DNA from: Diphasiastrum complanatum
Taxonomy: Eukaryota > Streptophyta > Lycopodiopsida > Lycopodiales > Lycopodiaceae
Length of the DNA: 64,000 bases
Direction of reading: 5' to 3'
NCBI GenBank assembly: GCA_029204225.1
Contig: CM055094.1
Location: 65,916,536-65,980,535 of the forward strand
The notes below the pieces were generated by a model. It saw only the letters and a program-made list of their open reading frames with translations. It ran no database searches and was not told the DNA's origin. Made by a program: the position numbers and the translations under genes. Numbering within the stretch: the first letter of the stretch is position 1; each line of letters opens with the position of its first letter. Below are positions 12,601 to 22,539 of this stretch, piece after piece.

Positions 12601-13031
12601 GGCCCTAAAATCGCTTCGCTGTTTCCTTCTCATTTCAAACAATCAACATATGTACTATGTAATATGGATCATGACAATAGGATTGGAAGGTTTGTAGCAG
12701 TTAAGAATTAGCTCCGTCTACTACCAATTAACTATAGCAGAACAAGTTGTTCACGAACCAAGGATAGCTAGTCCATAAATAGTGGAAAATACGAAGGTTA
12801 GGCCAAGGATTATCTTGAAATCCGCACAGTTGCAGCTACTTGTAGGTTCTCTTCCAAGTTCAATCAAACATTACTGGGAGTAGAATGTACAACAAACTAG
12901 AGGATACAGTTAGGTTATGAACTTTTTTTCACATCCTCAAATTCTCGTTCTTCTCCATGCATGTGAGTTTTTCTCTCCCTCCATGACTAGCCAAACAAGG
13001 GCTAAATGTTAATGGTAGGAGCTAAAGACTT
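12601..13031. other. Intergenic, no gene recognised
   Basis: AT-rich; contains the second copy (12663-12681) of the 19-bp direct repeat. Nothing else identified. Confidence 0.5.
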
Positions 13032-13606
13032 TCAAGGATAGTTGGGTTTAGCTAAATACCCATGTGCTATGCAAAAATCTATGAACTTAGTTGAAGTGTA
13101 TTCCCCTCCATTATCTGATCTTAAGCATTTGCTTTTCGTATTGAATTGGTTTTCCATTTCATTCTTGAACTTGACAAATGCAACAAACACTTCATCTTTG
13201 CTTTTAAGAAGATAGACCCAAGTATACCTACTAAAGTCATCAATGAAAGTTGCATACATCTTTGCCCCACCATTGCTTTTGAATATCAGAATGCACAAGT
13301 TGAAAAACTTCTTTAGATATAGAAGTAGATCTAAAACAAACAAGTCTATGAGATTTGGACAAGGCACAATGCTCACAAACACTATTGTTTGCAACAAGAA
13401 TTTTAGGGAGACCAAGAACATGCTCTTTCTTTGCCATTACCTCCAAAGATTTGAAGTTGGGATGGCCCAACCTCTTGGTTTGTCAATTGCTCCCTAGCCA
13501 TACATTCTTCATAAATAGAGATCACACATGCATCAAGCTTGAAAAGTTTACCATGCCTCCTTCCTTGAGCAATCAAGGATCCACATTTACTTACATTAGG
13601 GGATAA
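13032..13606 (-). pseudogene. Ty1/copia GAG-pre-integrase and integrase fragment
   Basis: Minus-strand reading: HGKLFKLD, then GHPNFKSLEVMAKK with C-HCALSKSHR (the H-H-C-C zinc-binding module before Copia integrase), then the first integrase aspartate block YATFIDDFSRYTWVYLLK, and the second, LRSDNGGEYTS, ending near 13032. The order and spacing are those of a Copia pol. A frame change near 13260-13300 separates the zinc module from the integrase core, and the third catalytic residue (Glu) is outside the fragment. No LTR is visible nearby. Confidence 0.88.
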
Positions 13607-13947
13607 TAGAACTCAAAATGGGCCCTTTGTCAAGATGCTGTTTTTGACTTCGCACGCTTTCAACGCTTATGTGTCCCAATGAATGGTGTCCATCTATGAT
13701 GAACTGTAATAGTGGTTGACAGACAGAAATTTGCCCGAATACTCTTATGTTGCTCGTCGAGGTTGATTTGACGTCAATAGTCATAAACTGTGGTTAACTA
13801 ATCCTTGTAGTTAAGGAACTTCTTGTCATTAATAGGTATACCTCTCATTTTCTTCATTCTATCTCTCATTTTCTTGTCATTCTTAGGTTTACCTCGCAAT
13901 CTCTACATTCTCTCCGATCTCAATTTGCGTACTCGTATTTTCGACTA
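13607..13947. other. Intergenic, no gene recognised
   Basis: No coding feature. A short partly repeated TCTCATTTTCTTCATTCT / TCTCATTTTCTTGTCATTCT stretch lies at about 13840-13885. Confidence 0.4.
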
Positions 13948-15210
13948 ATGGCTACACATAATTGGAGACCAAGAGGAACCATTGATGCAATCAATATTTG
14001 CAATGAAAAAAATGCAGAAGATCAATGGATACCAAGAATATATCGAAAATATCAATGGATCTTGATGCATCCCTCTGCAAAAGGCTCATTCCGAAAAAGA
14101 AAAAGATCGGATAACATATATAGAAGCTCTTAGAAAGGCAGGATAATGGATTTTAAAGTATCACCTGCCGGTCAAATGCAATTGTAAGTTTTCAGATTCA
14201 ATTTCTTTAGATTTAGCATTTTCTTTAAATTATATTTTTCTTGAGATGTTTTTGTTGGTTTTGTAGATTTGTATCCATCAAATTTCTTTGAATGGCAATC
14301 AGTTAAATCGATTGTAGAAATAATCGATGTCATACATTCGGATATCGGTATTTTACAATATAAAAGTTGTTCTTCAAAATCACTTTTAGAGTCAAGAGCT
14401 TTTTTTATGATCACACCTATTTTCTTGATAAAAATGGTTTAGTTGGTAGATTAGAGCCATATCCTCTACCAGATTTTTCAAGTGAGGAGTGGATTTCTCC
14501 TGATGCAGCAATTTCAGAAAGTTTTCGATCTAGGCTATATATTAATATTCAGAGTATATTAAAATGTAGCACTGGATCAAAGAATAATATATTAAGTTGG
14601 TATCTACCTCTTACTATTTTTGTTAATTTTTTTTTTCCAAATGCAATATTCGGAGAACGAAAACAATGTTTATTTGTAGGGACTTGAGTGCTGATATAAT
14701 CGCCGAGTTGTTGGATGATGGTTGGGATACAAAACAAAATCAGCAAGTTGAGTGCAAAGTATGTTACTCATCCATGACATTTAGATATCACATCGAAAAA
14801 CAAATGCTCACTTTGCTGCTGTATTATAGAAGATGGATTAAATGCAAAAATGTTTGGAAGCCACTTGATCAAGATTTTGGTATAAACCCTCAAGAGCAAC
14901 TTCAAATAATAGTGAAAAGAAATGACAACATTCTTGCAATGGTTGAGGTCGAGGAAGATTGGTGTCTCAATCACATTCGATCAGAACTAGATATGTTGCA
15001 ATTCGATCTACCTCAGTACTATCAATTTCGATTGATGTAAATGTACGTTATGCCATATAAAAATATTCCTTTTTTTCTATTTCTAAGTGAATCAGTTTCA
15101 TAAAATATTTAACTAAAATATTTTCTCGTGTGCAGGTAAGAGTAAGGCAAGAAGTGCATATAAAATGCAAAGACATTGGAACATCCATCGAAATTGAAGA
15201 TTCATAGATT
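13948..15210 (+). pseudogene. Unrecognised multi-exon plant gene or gene fragment
   Basis: Several open segments in the same direction are joined by plausible introns. Segment 1 starts at ATG 13948 (MATHNWRPRGTIDAINICNE) and runs with a frame change to about 14184, where a GTAAGT donor follows. Segment 2 (14264 to about 14600) includes NGLVGRLEPYPLPDFSSEEW and ends near AGCACTGGATCAAAG. Segment 3 (14666-15040) includes LSADIIAELLDDGWD, a CxxC (ECKVC) and VEVEEDWCLNHIRSELDMLQ, a pattern reminiscent of a ubiquitin-like or HTH fold but not identified. A last piece (about 15136-15207) follows an intron ending TGTGCAG and stops at TAG 15207. T-run frameshifts and at least one stop suggest a pseudogene. 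Its neighbours are equally unfamiliar genes. Confidence 0.45.
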
Positions 15211-15306
15211 ATGAACTATGTAATTTTGTATTATGTAATACAATTTTTTGTATACATCATTTTTGAAAATATATGAATCACTTTTTCTATGAGGCTCTTT
15301 CATTTC

Positions 15307-15436
15307 TATGATCTCCATTTCCATGGTGCAAAACACAATATAATTGCAACTGGATAATATGAGTTTTCGATAGCAAGATTCATTGTCTCCTGTAGGAAAT
15401 GCACTATCTCCATTGGGGAGATCTTCAGTCACTTGA
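15307..15436 (-). pseudogene. Diverged duplicate of the C48 protease last exon
   Basis: Minus-strand reading gives KISPMEIVHFLQETMN and IENSYYPVA, parallel to KISPMEIMHFREETIK and IENSYPVA in the last exon of the C48-like gene at 16009-15851. It has a TGA where that exon has TGC (Cys) and a 3-nt insertion (extra Tyr). The downstream sequences differ. It is a partial tandem copy about 0.55 kb downstream of the parent exon. Confidence 0.65.
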
Positions 15437-15850
15437 ACTCCAATGATCACTACAATCGACGCTTGCCCTTGTTGAAGTCTCCTTGGTCTATATTGTCCTT
15501 GTCTTGGCATATTTGGATATGTTCAGATGATGATCTGATCAAAGCTTTGCTGCAACAAATCTAAGTGAACTAATGTCGCATGTTTGGATTGGTTGTGGCA
15601 AAGGTTCGATCAGATCATCATTCTGAACTTATCCCAAAAAGACCATGGTAAAGACAAGGCAGACCAAGGCAATGAAAAACAAACATGTCGAAAAACAGTA
15701 GAAATTGAAGATGAATGAATCATAACCTGAATTGATAAGAGGAAAATTAACAAGTGAGAACAACCATAGAAAAACTGTAAGTATATTTCTATTAAAATTT
15801 TCTGTACATGTGTCTCATCCACATCAAGCGAGACGACTATTTAAACAAAA
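15437..15850. other. Spacer between duplicated protease exons
   Basis: No coding feature recognised; low-complexity AT-rich sequence. Confidence 0.4.
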
Positions 15851-17411
15851 TCAACTATCTATGATCTCTAAATCCATTCCTCCAGTTGGAAGTAGCTTGG
15901 GTGGAGAACACTCGGCCACTGCAACTGGATATGAATTTTCGATCACAAACTTTATGGTCTCCTCCCTGAAGTGCATTATCTCCATTGGGGAGATCTTCGG
16001 GCATTTAAACTGAAAAAAAACATAAACACAGTTAAATGTAATTAAACAAAGATCAGTTAATAGGAGTTTGTATATGAAAAAAATAAAAACACAATTAAAA
16101 GTAATTAATCGAATATTACCTCTTCCAGATTTGGAAGTCCATCTTGTAATGCAAGCCAATTAAAAAAGTGTTTGGCATTGCATATGGTATACCAACCACA
16201 GCTGAGAGAATCAACCTACTGAAAGGACTACAGAATTTAAATTTGGACATTATGAGATATCGATCAATGTGCAGGATGTAAGAATAAAATCTACAACGGA
16301 AACAAGCGCGCGTCGAACTGATATCAAAATTTTTTGGTTGAATATCGGATCAGCGCGCACGTTGGGAAAATAAACCAATCAATAACTACAAGGGCACATC
16401 GAACCGATATTGAAAAATTTATACCTCTGTATCAACCATTTTCAGCTTCGAGTTTGCTTTTGCATTTGGTACTGGAAAGAGTTCCAGTATTTTCTGTATA
16501 TGGGTCCTGGCAATTTTGTGTGTGTGTGTGTGTGTGTGTAATAGAGTCATCTTCAAACATACTGGATTACACACACCCTCATCATTGACGTACAGGGACA
16601 ACACATATAAGCTCCAATGATCACTGAAATCAGAAAACAAGAAATTTATGAGAATCAATGTGAAATCATCAAAATTCATATGAAAAATTCAATAAGATAA
16701 AATATGAAAAATAGACACTTACTTTGTTATGTATGGCAGCACAATAATTGGAGTCCCCAGTTTGACGTATTGGAACATATCATCGTGCAAACTTTTGAAA
16801 TCAGGAAAATCAAATGCTGCCATGAATTATGCAACATCTATAAACAATGGGATCTGGAAGAACTCCATCCAGTACTGAATTGCCCCACCTCCTACATTGT
16901 CCCCTAGCATTTTATCCCTACTTTCTAATTCACCAGTATCTAAACTAGAAAGGGGGAGACTAGCATTGGTCTTTGGCATTCTAAAACTGTATCGAGGACC
17001 TAAACCTTTAAGATACGTGTTTAACAATTGGTCATACTGTACATATTGAGAACTATTTACAAAGGCAAGTGCAGGGGGTGACAAAAGTAACACTGATAAA
17101 CCACATAAAGAATTGTCATTCAAAATTGATTCTACCTTTACACTAACAAAATCATCTAAATCGCTTCCAACAACAGGAGGAGGGGAAGTAATATTTACGG
17201 GTTTAGGAGGAGGAGGAGATTGAGGAGGTGGAGTTTGGTTAGGAGAGGAAGATTTAGCAGGAGAAGTTAAAGATGGAGTGGAAGGAGAAGAAGGAGACTT
17301 AGGAGGAGAATGCCTAGAAGAAAGAATAGTATTCAGAGGAGATGGCTTGGAAAAATCCCTCGCTTTAGATGGAGGGTCGAGAGACCTCCTCTTCTTTGAA
17401 ACACTCCCGCT
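15851..17411 (-). pseudogene. Ulp1-like (C48) cysteine protease gene, one in-frame stop
   Basis: C48 peptidases remove SUMO-like modifiers; plant transposons often carry them. Exon A (17411-16723, acceptor TATACAG) encodes a Ser/Pro-rich linker, then KMLGDNVGGGAIQYWMEFF, a TAA (16829-16827), then FDFPDFKSLHDDMFQYVKLG and VLPYITK. Exon B (16623-16425) begins with the catalytic His motif NDHWSLYVL. Exon C (16215-16120) carries VDSLSCGWYT, with the candidate catalytic Cys and an Asp two to four residues earlier whose role is uncertain. Exon D (16009-15851) ends FKCPKISPMEIMHFREETIK...IIDS-stop, parallel to the C-terminal helix of Ulp1. All four junctions have GT/AG signals and compatible phases (2, 0, 0). 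A CA microsatellite inside exon B encodes His-Thr repeats. Apart from the TAA the frame is open, so decay is recent, or the gene is read differently from this model. Confidence 0.75.
16256..16410. repeat. Two ~70-bp palindromic GATATC/GCGC units (units 1-2)
   Basis: Unit 1: GATATCGATCAATGTGC (16256-16272) faces GCGCGCGTCGAACTGATATC (16306-16325). Unit 2: ATATCGGATCAGCGCGCAC (16342-16360) faces GGGCACATCGAACCGATAT (16392-16410). In each, GATATC is outward and the GC-rich part inward. Both lie in the intron between exons B and C of the C48-like gene. Confidence 0.7.
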
Positions 17412-17515
17412 CTGTATACAAATAACAAGGAGGGTTGGTTGAGATTGCTTTCTTTTCTCCTCTCTGAATCTTGTTTTGGAGGAGAGGAAGGAACATGTCT
17501 AAAGTATTCAGCAAA

Positions 17516-17917
17516 CTTGTCATATGTGTCTCGAAGCCTGAATACAATGTTGAAATCCTTGATGGTCACCCTCTTGGCATGGACAGCTGCAACAACAATA
17601 TCAGAAAAAAATTTCACCTAAAAATCCTCATATGTTGTGTGCAGCGCCTCAATTGCCGTTATCGTCCATCTCACATCTGCAGATAGACTTCTTGTCACCT
17701 GCTTGATGGACCTCTGTATGTGAGATTTTGAAATCAGAAGATTATTTGTCTTCTGAAGCTTCCGAATATCCTTGAGCTAGGGTGGGTCTCTTCTTCAACC
17801 CCTTGGCCTAGGAGGAGGTGGTGGTGGACGAGGTGGTGGTTGTGGATTTCCCTGACCCGCATCTGAAATTGGTATTCCACCTGAATGTCCTCGTGCTGTG
17901 TGCTTGGTCCGCGCCAT
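17516..17917 (-). pseudogene. CENH3-like (centromeric histone H3) reading frame with three stops
   Basis: From ATG 17917 the minus strand starts MARTKHTARG, the tail start typical of plant CENH3, followed by a Pro/Arg-rich stretch. After stops TGA (17797-17795) and TAG (17779-17777) comes LKDIRKLQKTNNLLI, parallel to the alpha-N helix block LKEIRxxQKxTNLLI of plant CENH3. Then RWTITAIEALHTTYEDF, a third stop (17620-17618) where CENH3 has Leu, and VKFFSD...VHAKRVTIKDFNIVFRLR, parallel to the H3/CENH3 end (HAKRVT, KDF, ARRL). The RWT and FSD residues fit CENH3 better than canonical H3. No introns interrupt it, unlike plant CENH3 genes, so it may be a retrocopy. It lies directly upstream of the C48 exons on the same strand. 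Confidence 0.72.
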
Positions 17918-18426
17918 TACTGTGTAGTAGCAGATCAGCGCACGATAATGTTGATTTCAGGATCAGACCTCAGGTCGGGCATGTCGAAGTGATACTTGAG
18001 CTAAACAATTTCGTTAGCTGGTAGCGGATGGGCGCGAGCGAGTAGGAACGGATTGAAGGAAGTTGTTTTCGAGTGCGCTAAATCTATATCGCATGGATAC
18101 AAATAACTATAAGCAAAAAAATTTCAGCGTCGTTGATCAGTATATATAGAGAAAATCAGAAATGATTGCAAACGTGGTGGCTCGTATTACGATGATGATT
18201 ACTTAGAGGCTTGTCAATCAAATCAATCTAAATATCCATCAGTCATCAAAATGATTAGTCCATATCGAATTAGCCAGAATTAATTTCAAATAAAGTATGG
18301 TCACATCTACAATTAATCACACTTCTACCATTTAATACTGAAATTGACAACGTTAAGCTTTAAATATAAGACCTTTTTTATATCCAATAATTATAATTTT
18401 GAAAAATTTCAAAGGCCAGATTTTCA
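17918..18426. other. 5' flank of the CENH3/C48-like gene
   Basis: No coding feature recognised. AT-rich; could hold the promoter of the minus-strand gene. Confidence 0.35.
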
Positions 18427-18711
18427 CCCGATAGCTAATCAACGCGCATATAAAGCATTTGACAATCATAGTATGTATTCTCGTGCGCTCATCCGATATT
18501 GGACGCAATATGAATGATCAGAGCTTGATTCGATAGATTCTGCATAACTTTGGCCAATATGAAGAGTCTTCCGAATCAAGCTTTGATCATGCATATAGGG
18601 TCCAATAGTTTCAAAAATTTTGATAATATTTTGGTCCTAGAATAGCGATTCGACGCGCGTAGTCCAAATGCAACAAATACATCGTCTGCCAGGCGCGCTG
18701 ATCCGATATCC
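18427..18711. repeat. Two ~70-bp palindromic units (units 3-4)
   Basis: Unit 3: CCGATAGCTAATCAACGCGCA (18428-18448 region) faces GTGCGCTCATCCGATATTGG (18483-18502). Unit 4: GCGATTCGACGCGCG (18645-18659) faces GGCGCGCTGATCCGATATC (18692-18710). Same architecture as units 1-2. Confidence 0.65.
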
Positions 18712-19182
18712 CATACACAGAAAAATCATACTGGAACGCATAATGAAAGACTTATGAAAATGTTCTGAATGAACATTATCTCAAAAGGAAAATTTTCGTC
18801 TTTATGGTGCTTAAATAGGGCGAGAGATTGTAATAATTCTCTCCGTTCACGTTTTTCAATGATATCCACTAATCAATTGTTTATAGTTTTTTTAATGATT
18901 ATTCTAGGAGGCTAGTGATTGTCTATTTAATGTATTCCGGCGCAGGGCTAATGATGATTCGTTGAATCTAGTACTAGACTAGTTAATGTATTTTGGCGTA
19001 GGTACAAATTAGTCTCATTCTGATTGGTGGATAAATATAGGCTGTAAATCACAATTCGTTATTTGACAAATGTATGGCTGTGATCAACAGGAATTGGCTA
19101 TAAATATGTGCACCACTTTCCATATTTCGATTCCGTAATCTTTTATTCTGAACTCTCTAGCCTTCTTGTTTTTCTTCATTCT

Positions 19183-19377
19183 CCCGATATCGAATCGACG
19201 TGCGCCATCCCTTGCTGTACATGCTCGTATTCATTCAGGCGCATTGAATCGATATCAGCCACTTCCGACCAGTGCTTTTTGAAAAATTTCATTCTCGGCC
19301 TTACCATATCGGATCAGCGCGTGCACTTTGCTTTAGTCCTCTACCGATATTTATCTGAGGCGTTGAACCGATATCGG
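19183..19377. repeat. Two ~70-bp palindromic units (units 5-6)
   Basis: Unit 5: CCGATATCGAATCGACGTGC (19183-19202) faces GGCGCATTGAATCGATATC (19239-19257). Unit 6: ATATCGGATCAGCGCGTGC (19306-19324) faces GAGGCGTTGAACCGATATC (19357-19375). They lie just before the ATG-containing stretch at 19386 (MASSSMASNEKLMDFF). Confidence 0.7.
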
Positions 19378-19385
19378 ATTCAATA

Positions 19386-20715
19386 TGGCTAGTTCCTCCA
19401 TGGCCTCAAATGAAAAACTTATGGATTTTTTTTAATACCAATGACATTCCATCTGACAAATTAGAGTATTTTGCTAGTATATTTTTTTGCTCCCTTTGAT
19501 ATCAATAAGCTAGTTTATGAGAATCGTTATAATTTAATTTTTTATCTTGATAATTTTTCTCAGATTATTAGTACTCCTATGTTGAATATAGATAATTTTT
19601 GTTTCGTTCATTTTCAGGATCTTGTACATTCCCAACCATCCTCTAAGCATAAACACAATAGGAAGTACTCTAACTTGCATGACCATTTCAAAAGAAATAT
19701 ACTGTGATATCCACAAAAGATTATGTTGCCTTCTAATCAAAGGAATGGCTTTTGTGTTCTACATATCTGCTGAAATTCCAAATGATGAGTCTGTTGAATC
19801 TTCAACTGTTCCATTGATTGAAACATCTGCATCTGCTCCAGTTGATGTAACTGATGCTGATACTGATATAGGAGTTGAAGCTGAAGCTTCTATGACTTCA
19901 GATTATCAAAAAACTCTCCCTCGTTCTATAATCCTCTCTGACTCTCTTCCATCTGCATCTCTTGTTAATCAAATAACTCTACTCGATGTTCCTTTATATT
20001 TTATAAATAATGAATGTTATATTTCATTTAATGATATATAAGATGTATTGAATTTGAGAGAGGATGAAATCCTCTCAATTTTTGCTCAAAATTTATCAGA
20101 ATTTTCTGACATTGTTGATTACTCATATGATGACCTTGAAAGTGAGATAGATTATGATAAATATGGCAATGAGGCCTTGGAGGCCATGATTGAAAAATCC
20201 AAAGCCTCTGAAAAGACTTTGCCTACAGAGGAGGAATTTTTGGGATTTCAAAAAAGATATCCCCCTAGGACTAGATATATCCCCTCCGAAAATGTAGAGG
20301 CCATTGGAGGACATGACATCAGCAGAGAAAACGTCATTGACTACAATGATTATGATATGGTAAGTAGATATTATATTGGTATTGATATTGTTCAGTTTTC
20401 TTATTTTTTATTGGTATTGATATTGTTCAGTTTTCTTATTGAGTTTGCAGTGTTGTGTATCATTCTAAATTTATTTTCTTTTCTCGTTTATAGGATGTTA
20501 TTGAAATAGATGCCTCTGGTATGAGACATGGAGGCGTCCGAGGTGTATTAGCCGGGAGAAAAGATGTTTCTCTATCTCATTATTTGAAAAACTTTCAAAA
20601 TAATGAGATTTGTATATATCATTCATCTTATAATCCATATGCAACCAGGAGGAAAAATTTAAAATTTTTGGATCCATATGAAAGGAGATTATTCATGACA
20701 ATACCATCCGTCTGA
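19386..20715 (+). pseudogene. Unrecognised acidic-protein gene, one intron
   Basis: Possible start at ATG 19386 (MASSSMASNEK), but frame changes follow. A coherent frame runs from about 19745 to 20359 with one stop (TAA 20039-20041) and encodes an acidic Ser/Thr/Asp/Glu-rich protein including DADTDIGVEAEA, DYSYDDLESEIDYDKYG and FQKRYPPRTRYIPSENV. A GTAAGT donor at 20360 and an acceptor ending TTTATAG at 20493 join it in phase to exon 2 (20494-20715), which encodes DVIEIDASGMRHGGVRGVLAG and DPYERRLFMTIPSV-stop. The intron contains a 35-bp tandem duplication. I do not recognise the protein. Phase-compatible splicing argues for a once-real gene. Confidence 0.45.
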
Positions 20716-20773
20716 ATCTTGAAGAGGATGATGATGATAATTAAATAATTTTCTGTAATAGATTTTTGATATA

Positions 20774-22539
20774 TTACAAAGATTTCTCTTTTGTAATGAA
20801 TTTGAATGCCTTTTGAAATATCGTAATACTTGGCGAGTTTTTAGCTTGATATCTAAATTGTGCTCTTCTGTAAAACCACTGAAAAAGTTGAACTAAATAT
20901 TTATTTCTTGAATTGTGTCCTCCATGATTTGTTGCTTTATGAAATGCTCCTCTTGCTTGCCAATGAGATTTTTCCATGCCTTGTAATGACCAGATACTTA
21001 AGCTCCCGTATTCCTTCGCAAAATAAGTTGTATGATGAAGAAGGATGTGCTGCAAACAATAGTTTTGATTAGTTACATCAGTAGAAAAAAATATAAGCTT
21101 GAATGAGAAAAGTACCAGATAATGATATAGATTAGCACCATGTAATGAGTAACGTTATTTTTTTCCCAACAATCATGTACAGATTTTACAAATGTGGTGC
21201 AATGATTTTGTAAAGTCCTCATATCTTCTGATGATAGGTTTTCTTTCCTGATAACACCTATGAGTTTGTCTAAGTTGGTCCACACTTGTCCCTTTTCCAC
21301 TCAATTACTTCCTTCCAATGTTCGTATGGCTTGAACAATTTCTCTCCAAATTTCGTATCTGACACTTGATTGTTTGCATGTGTGATTGGATAAGAATCTT
21401 CTTGTTTAGCACCTCCAATTGATGGCTTATTAGGAACGTTTCCTTTTTTTCCTAAGAGTCTGTCACTTTTTTCAATCGTGACATTCCCTTTATGTAGTCC
21501 TGCATTTGACAGAACTATTTCGAACCTCCTAATTCCTGCTTTAGCCACTGACTCTGGTTTATGATTCCATGCTAGTAGAATATGCAGGTAAATTAGTTTT
21601 TCAATAATACGAACCTCATCATGCAATGTGCATATGTGAACATATTTTAATGGAATTGGCAGAACATTTTTCATAGTTGGATCTAAATGCTTTGATGTTG
21701 CCCCATGAGAGACATTATACATACATTTTAATGTTTTCAAATCCCCTGCAAGGTGCCATTGAATTTGAAAACTTCCATGGTTTTTGACTGTAAATTTCTC
21801 ACCCTCCGAATGTCTCTTTATAATCTTGCCATAATTTGTTCTTGAAAATATCCATGATAGTATTTTATGGTCCTCTTTCAAGACCTGTAGAGAAACAAGT
21901 AATGCATGACATGCCAATAAAAACTGGCAAGGTATGAATTGTTAATATAGATATTCCAAATGAAAATTGAAATGTATAGCTTCCAACTTCTGACCCTTGG
22001 TGATTTCAGATTCATCCAATTTTATTACAATAATGATCTTTCCATTTACTTGATGTTCGTCTAGTTCATAGAATCGAATAACGTATTTTAGAACATTTTT
22101 AATATTAAGAAAAATATTATTGCAATCGTTGTAATTGAGCTCACCATATTCTGATTTGTATAATTCAGTTATATGAAGTGGTTGGCCAACTACTTTGAAC
22201 ATTCCATCATTATAAAAATTTCTAGCTAATCTTACCTGATATGGATGCAGAAGATTAATTTTCTTCACCATCACTTGGGAAAAAGCTTCTTTAACTATTC
22301 TAAAAAAAGTAGAATAAGCATTTCTGCTAATTTTAGATACATCACATGCACCTTGTATTACATTCGCATCCAAGTATGATTGAACCTTAGTCAAAACAGT
22401 CTCTACAATTTCATTTTTCATTTTTTCAAACCGAACATGTTTTATCATTTCCTTTGCTGACTTTCTTAGTAAAACATGACTTAAAGATGATCCAATGCAT
22501 GAACGATCTGTTAAATAGTTCTTTGCCACCAAACATGAT
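20774..22539 (-). pseudogene. Transposase-like multi-exon gene, family unassigned
   Basis: Three exons on the minus strand. Exon 1 (22539-21942, acceptor GTTTGTTGCAG) includes KIIIVIKLDESEITKGQKLE, a Lys-x-Asp block like the first acidic motif of some DDE transposases. Exon 2 (21884 to about 21118, acceptor TCTCTACAG, with a frame change near 21300) includes QWHLAGDLKTLKCMYNVSHGA and IPLKYVHICTLH, a pattern I associate with uncharacterised transposase-like proteins in which GGDxKxL and a D/H-x-LH motif are conserved. Exon 3 (21049-20774, acceptor TTGTTTGCAG) includes YGSLSIWSLQGMEKSHWQAR, a candidate catalytic Glu block, and ends in a stop. An upstream exon is likely beyond 22560. No terminal repeats were identified. 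Alternative: a host gene of unknown function. Confidence 0.5.

Noticed and set aside
16256-19377. The dispersed palindromes as a CRISPR array or tandem satellite
   Set aside because: Units are irregularly spaced over 3 kb, inverted rather than direct, and the genome is eukaryotic.
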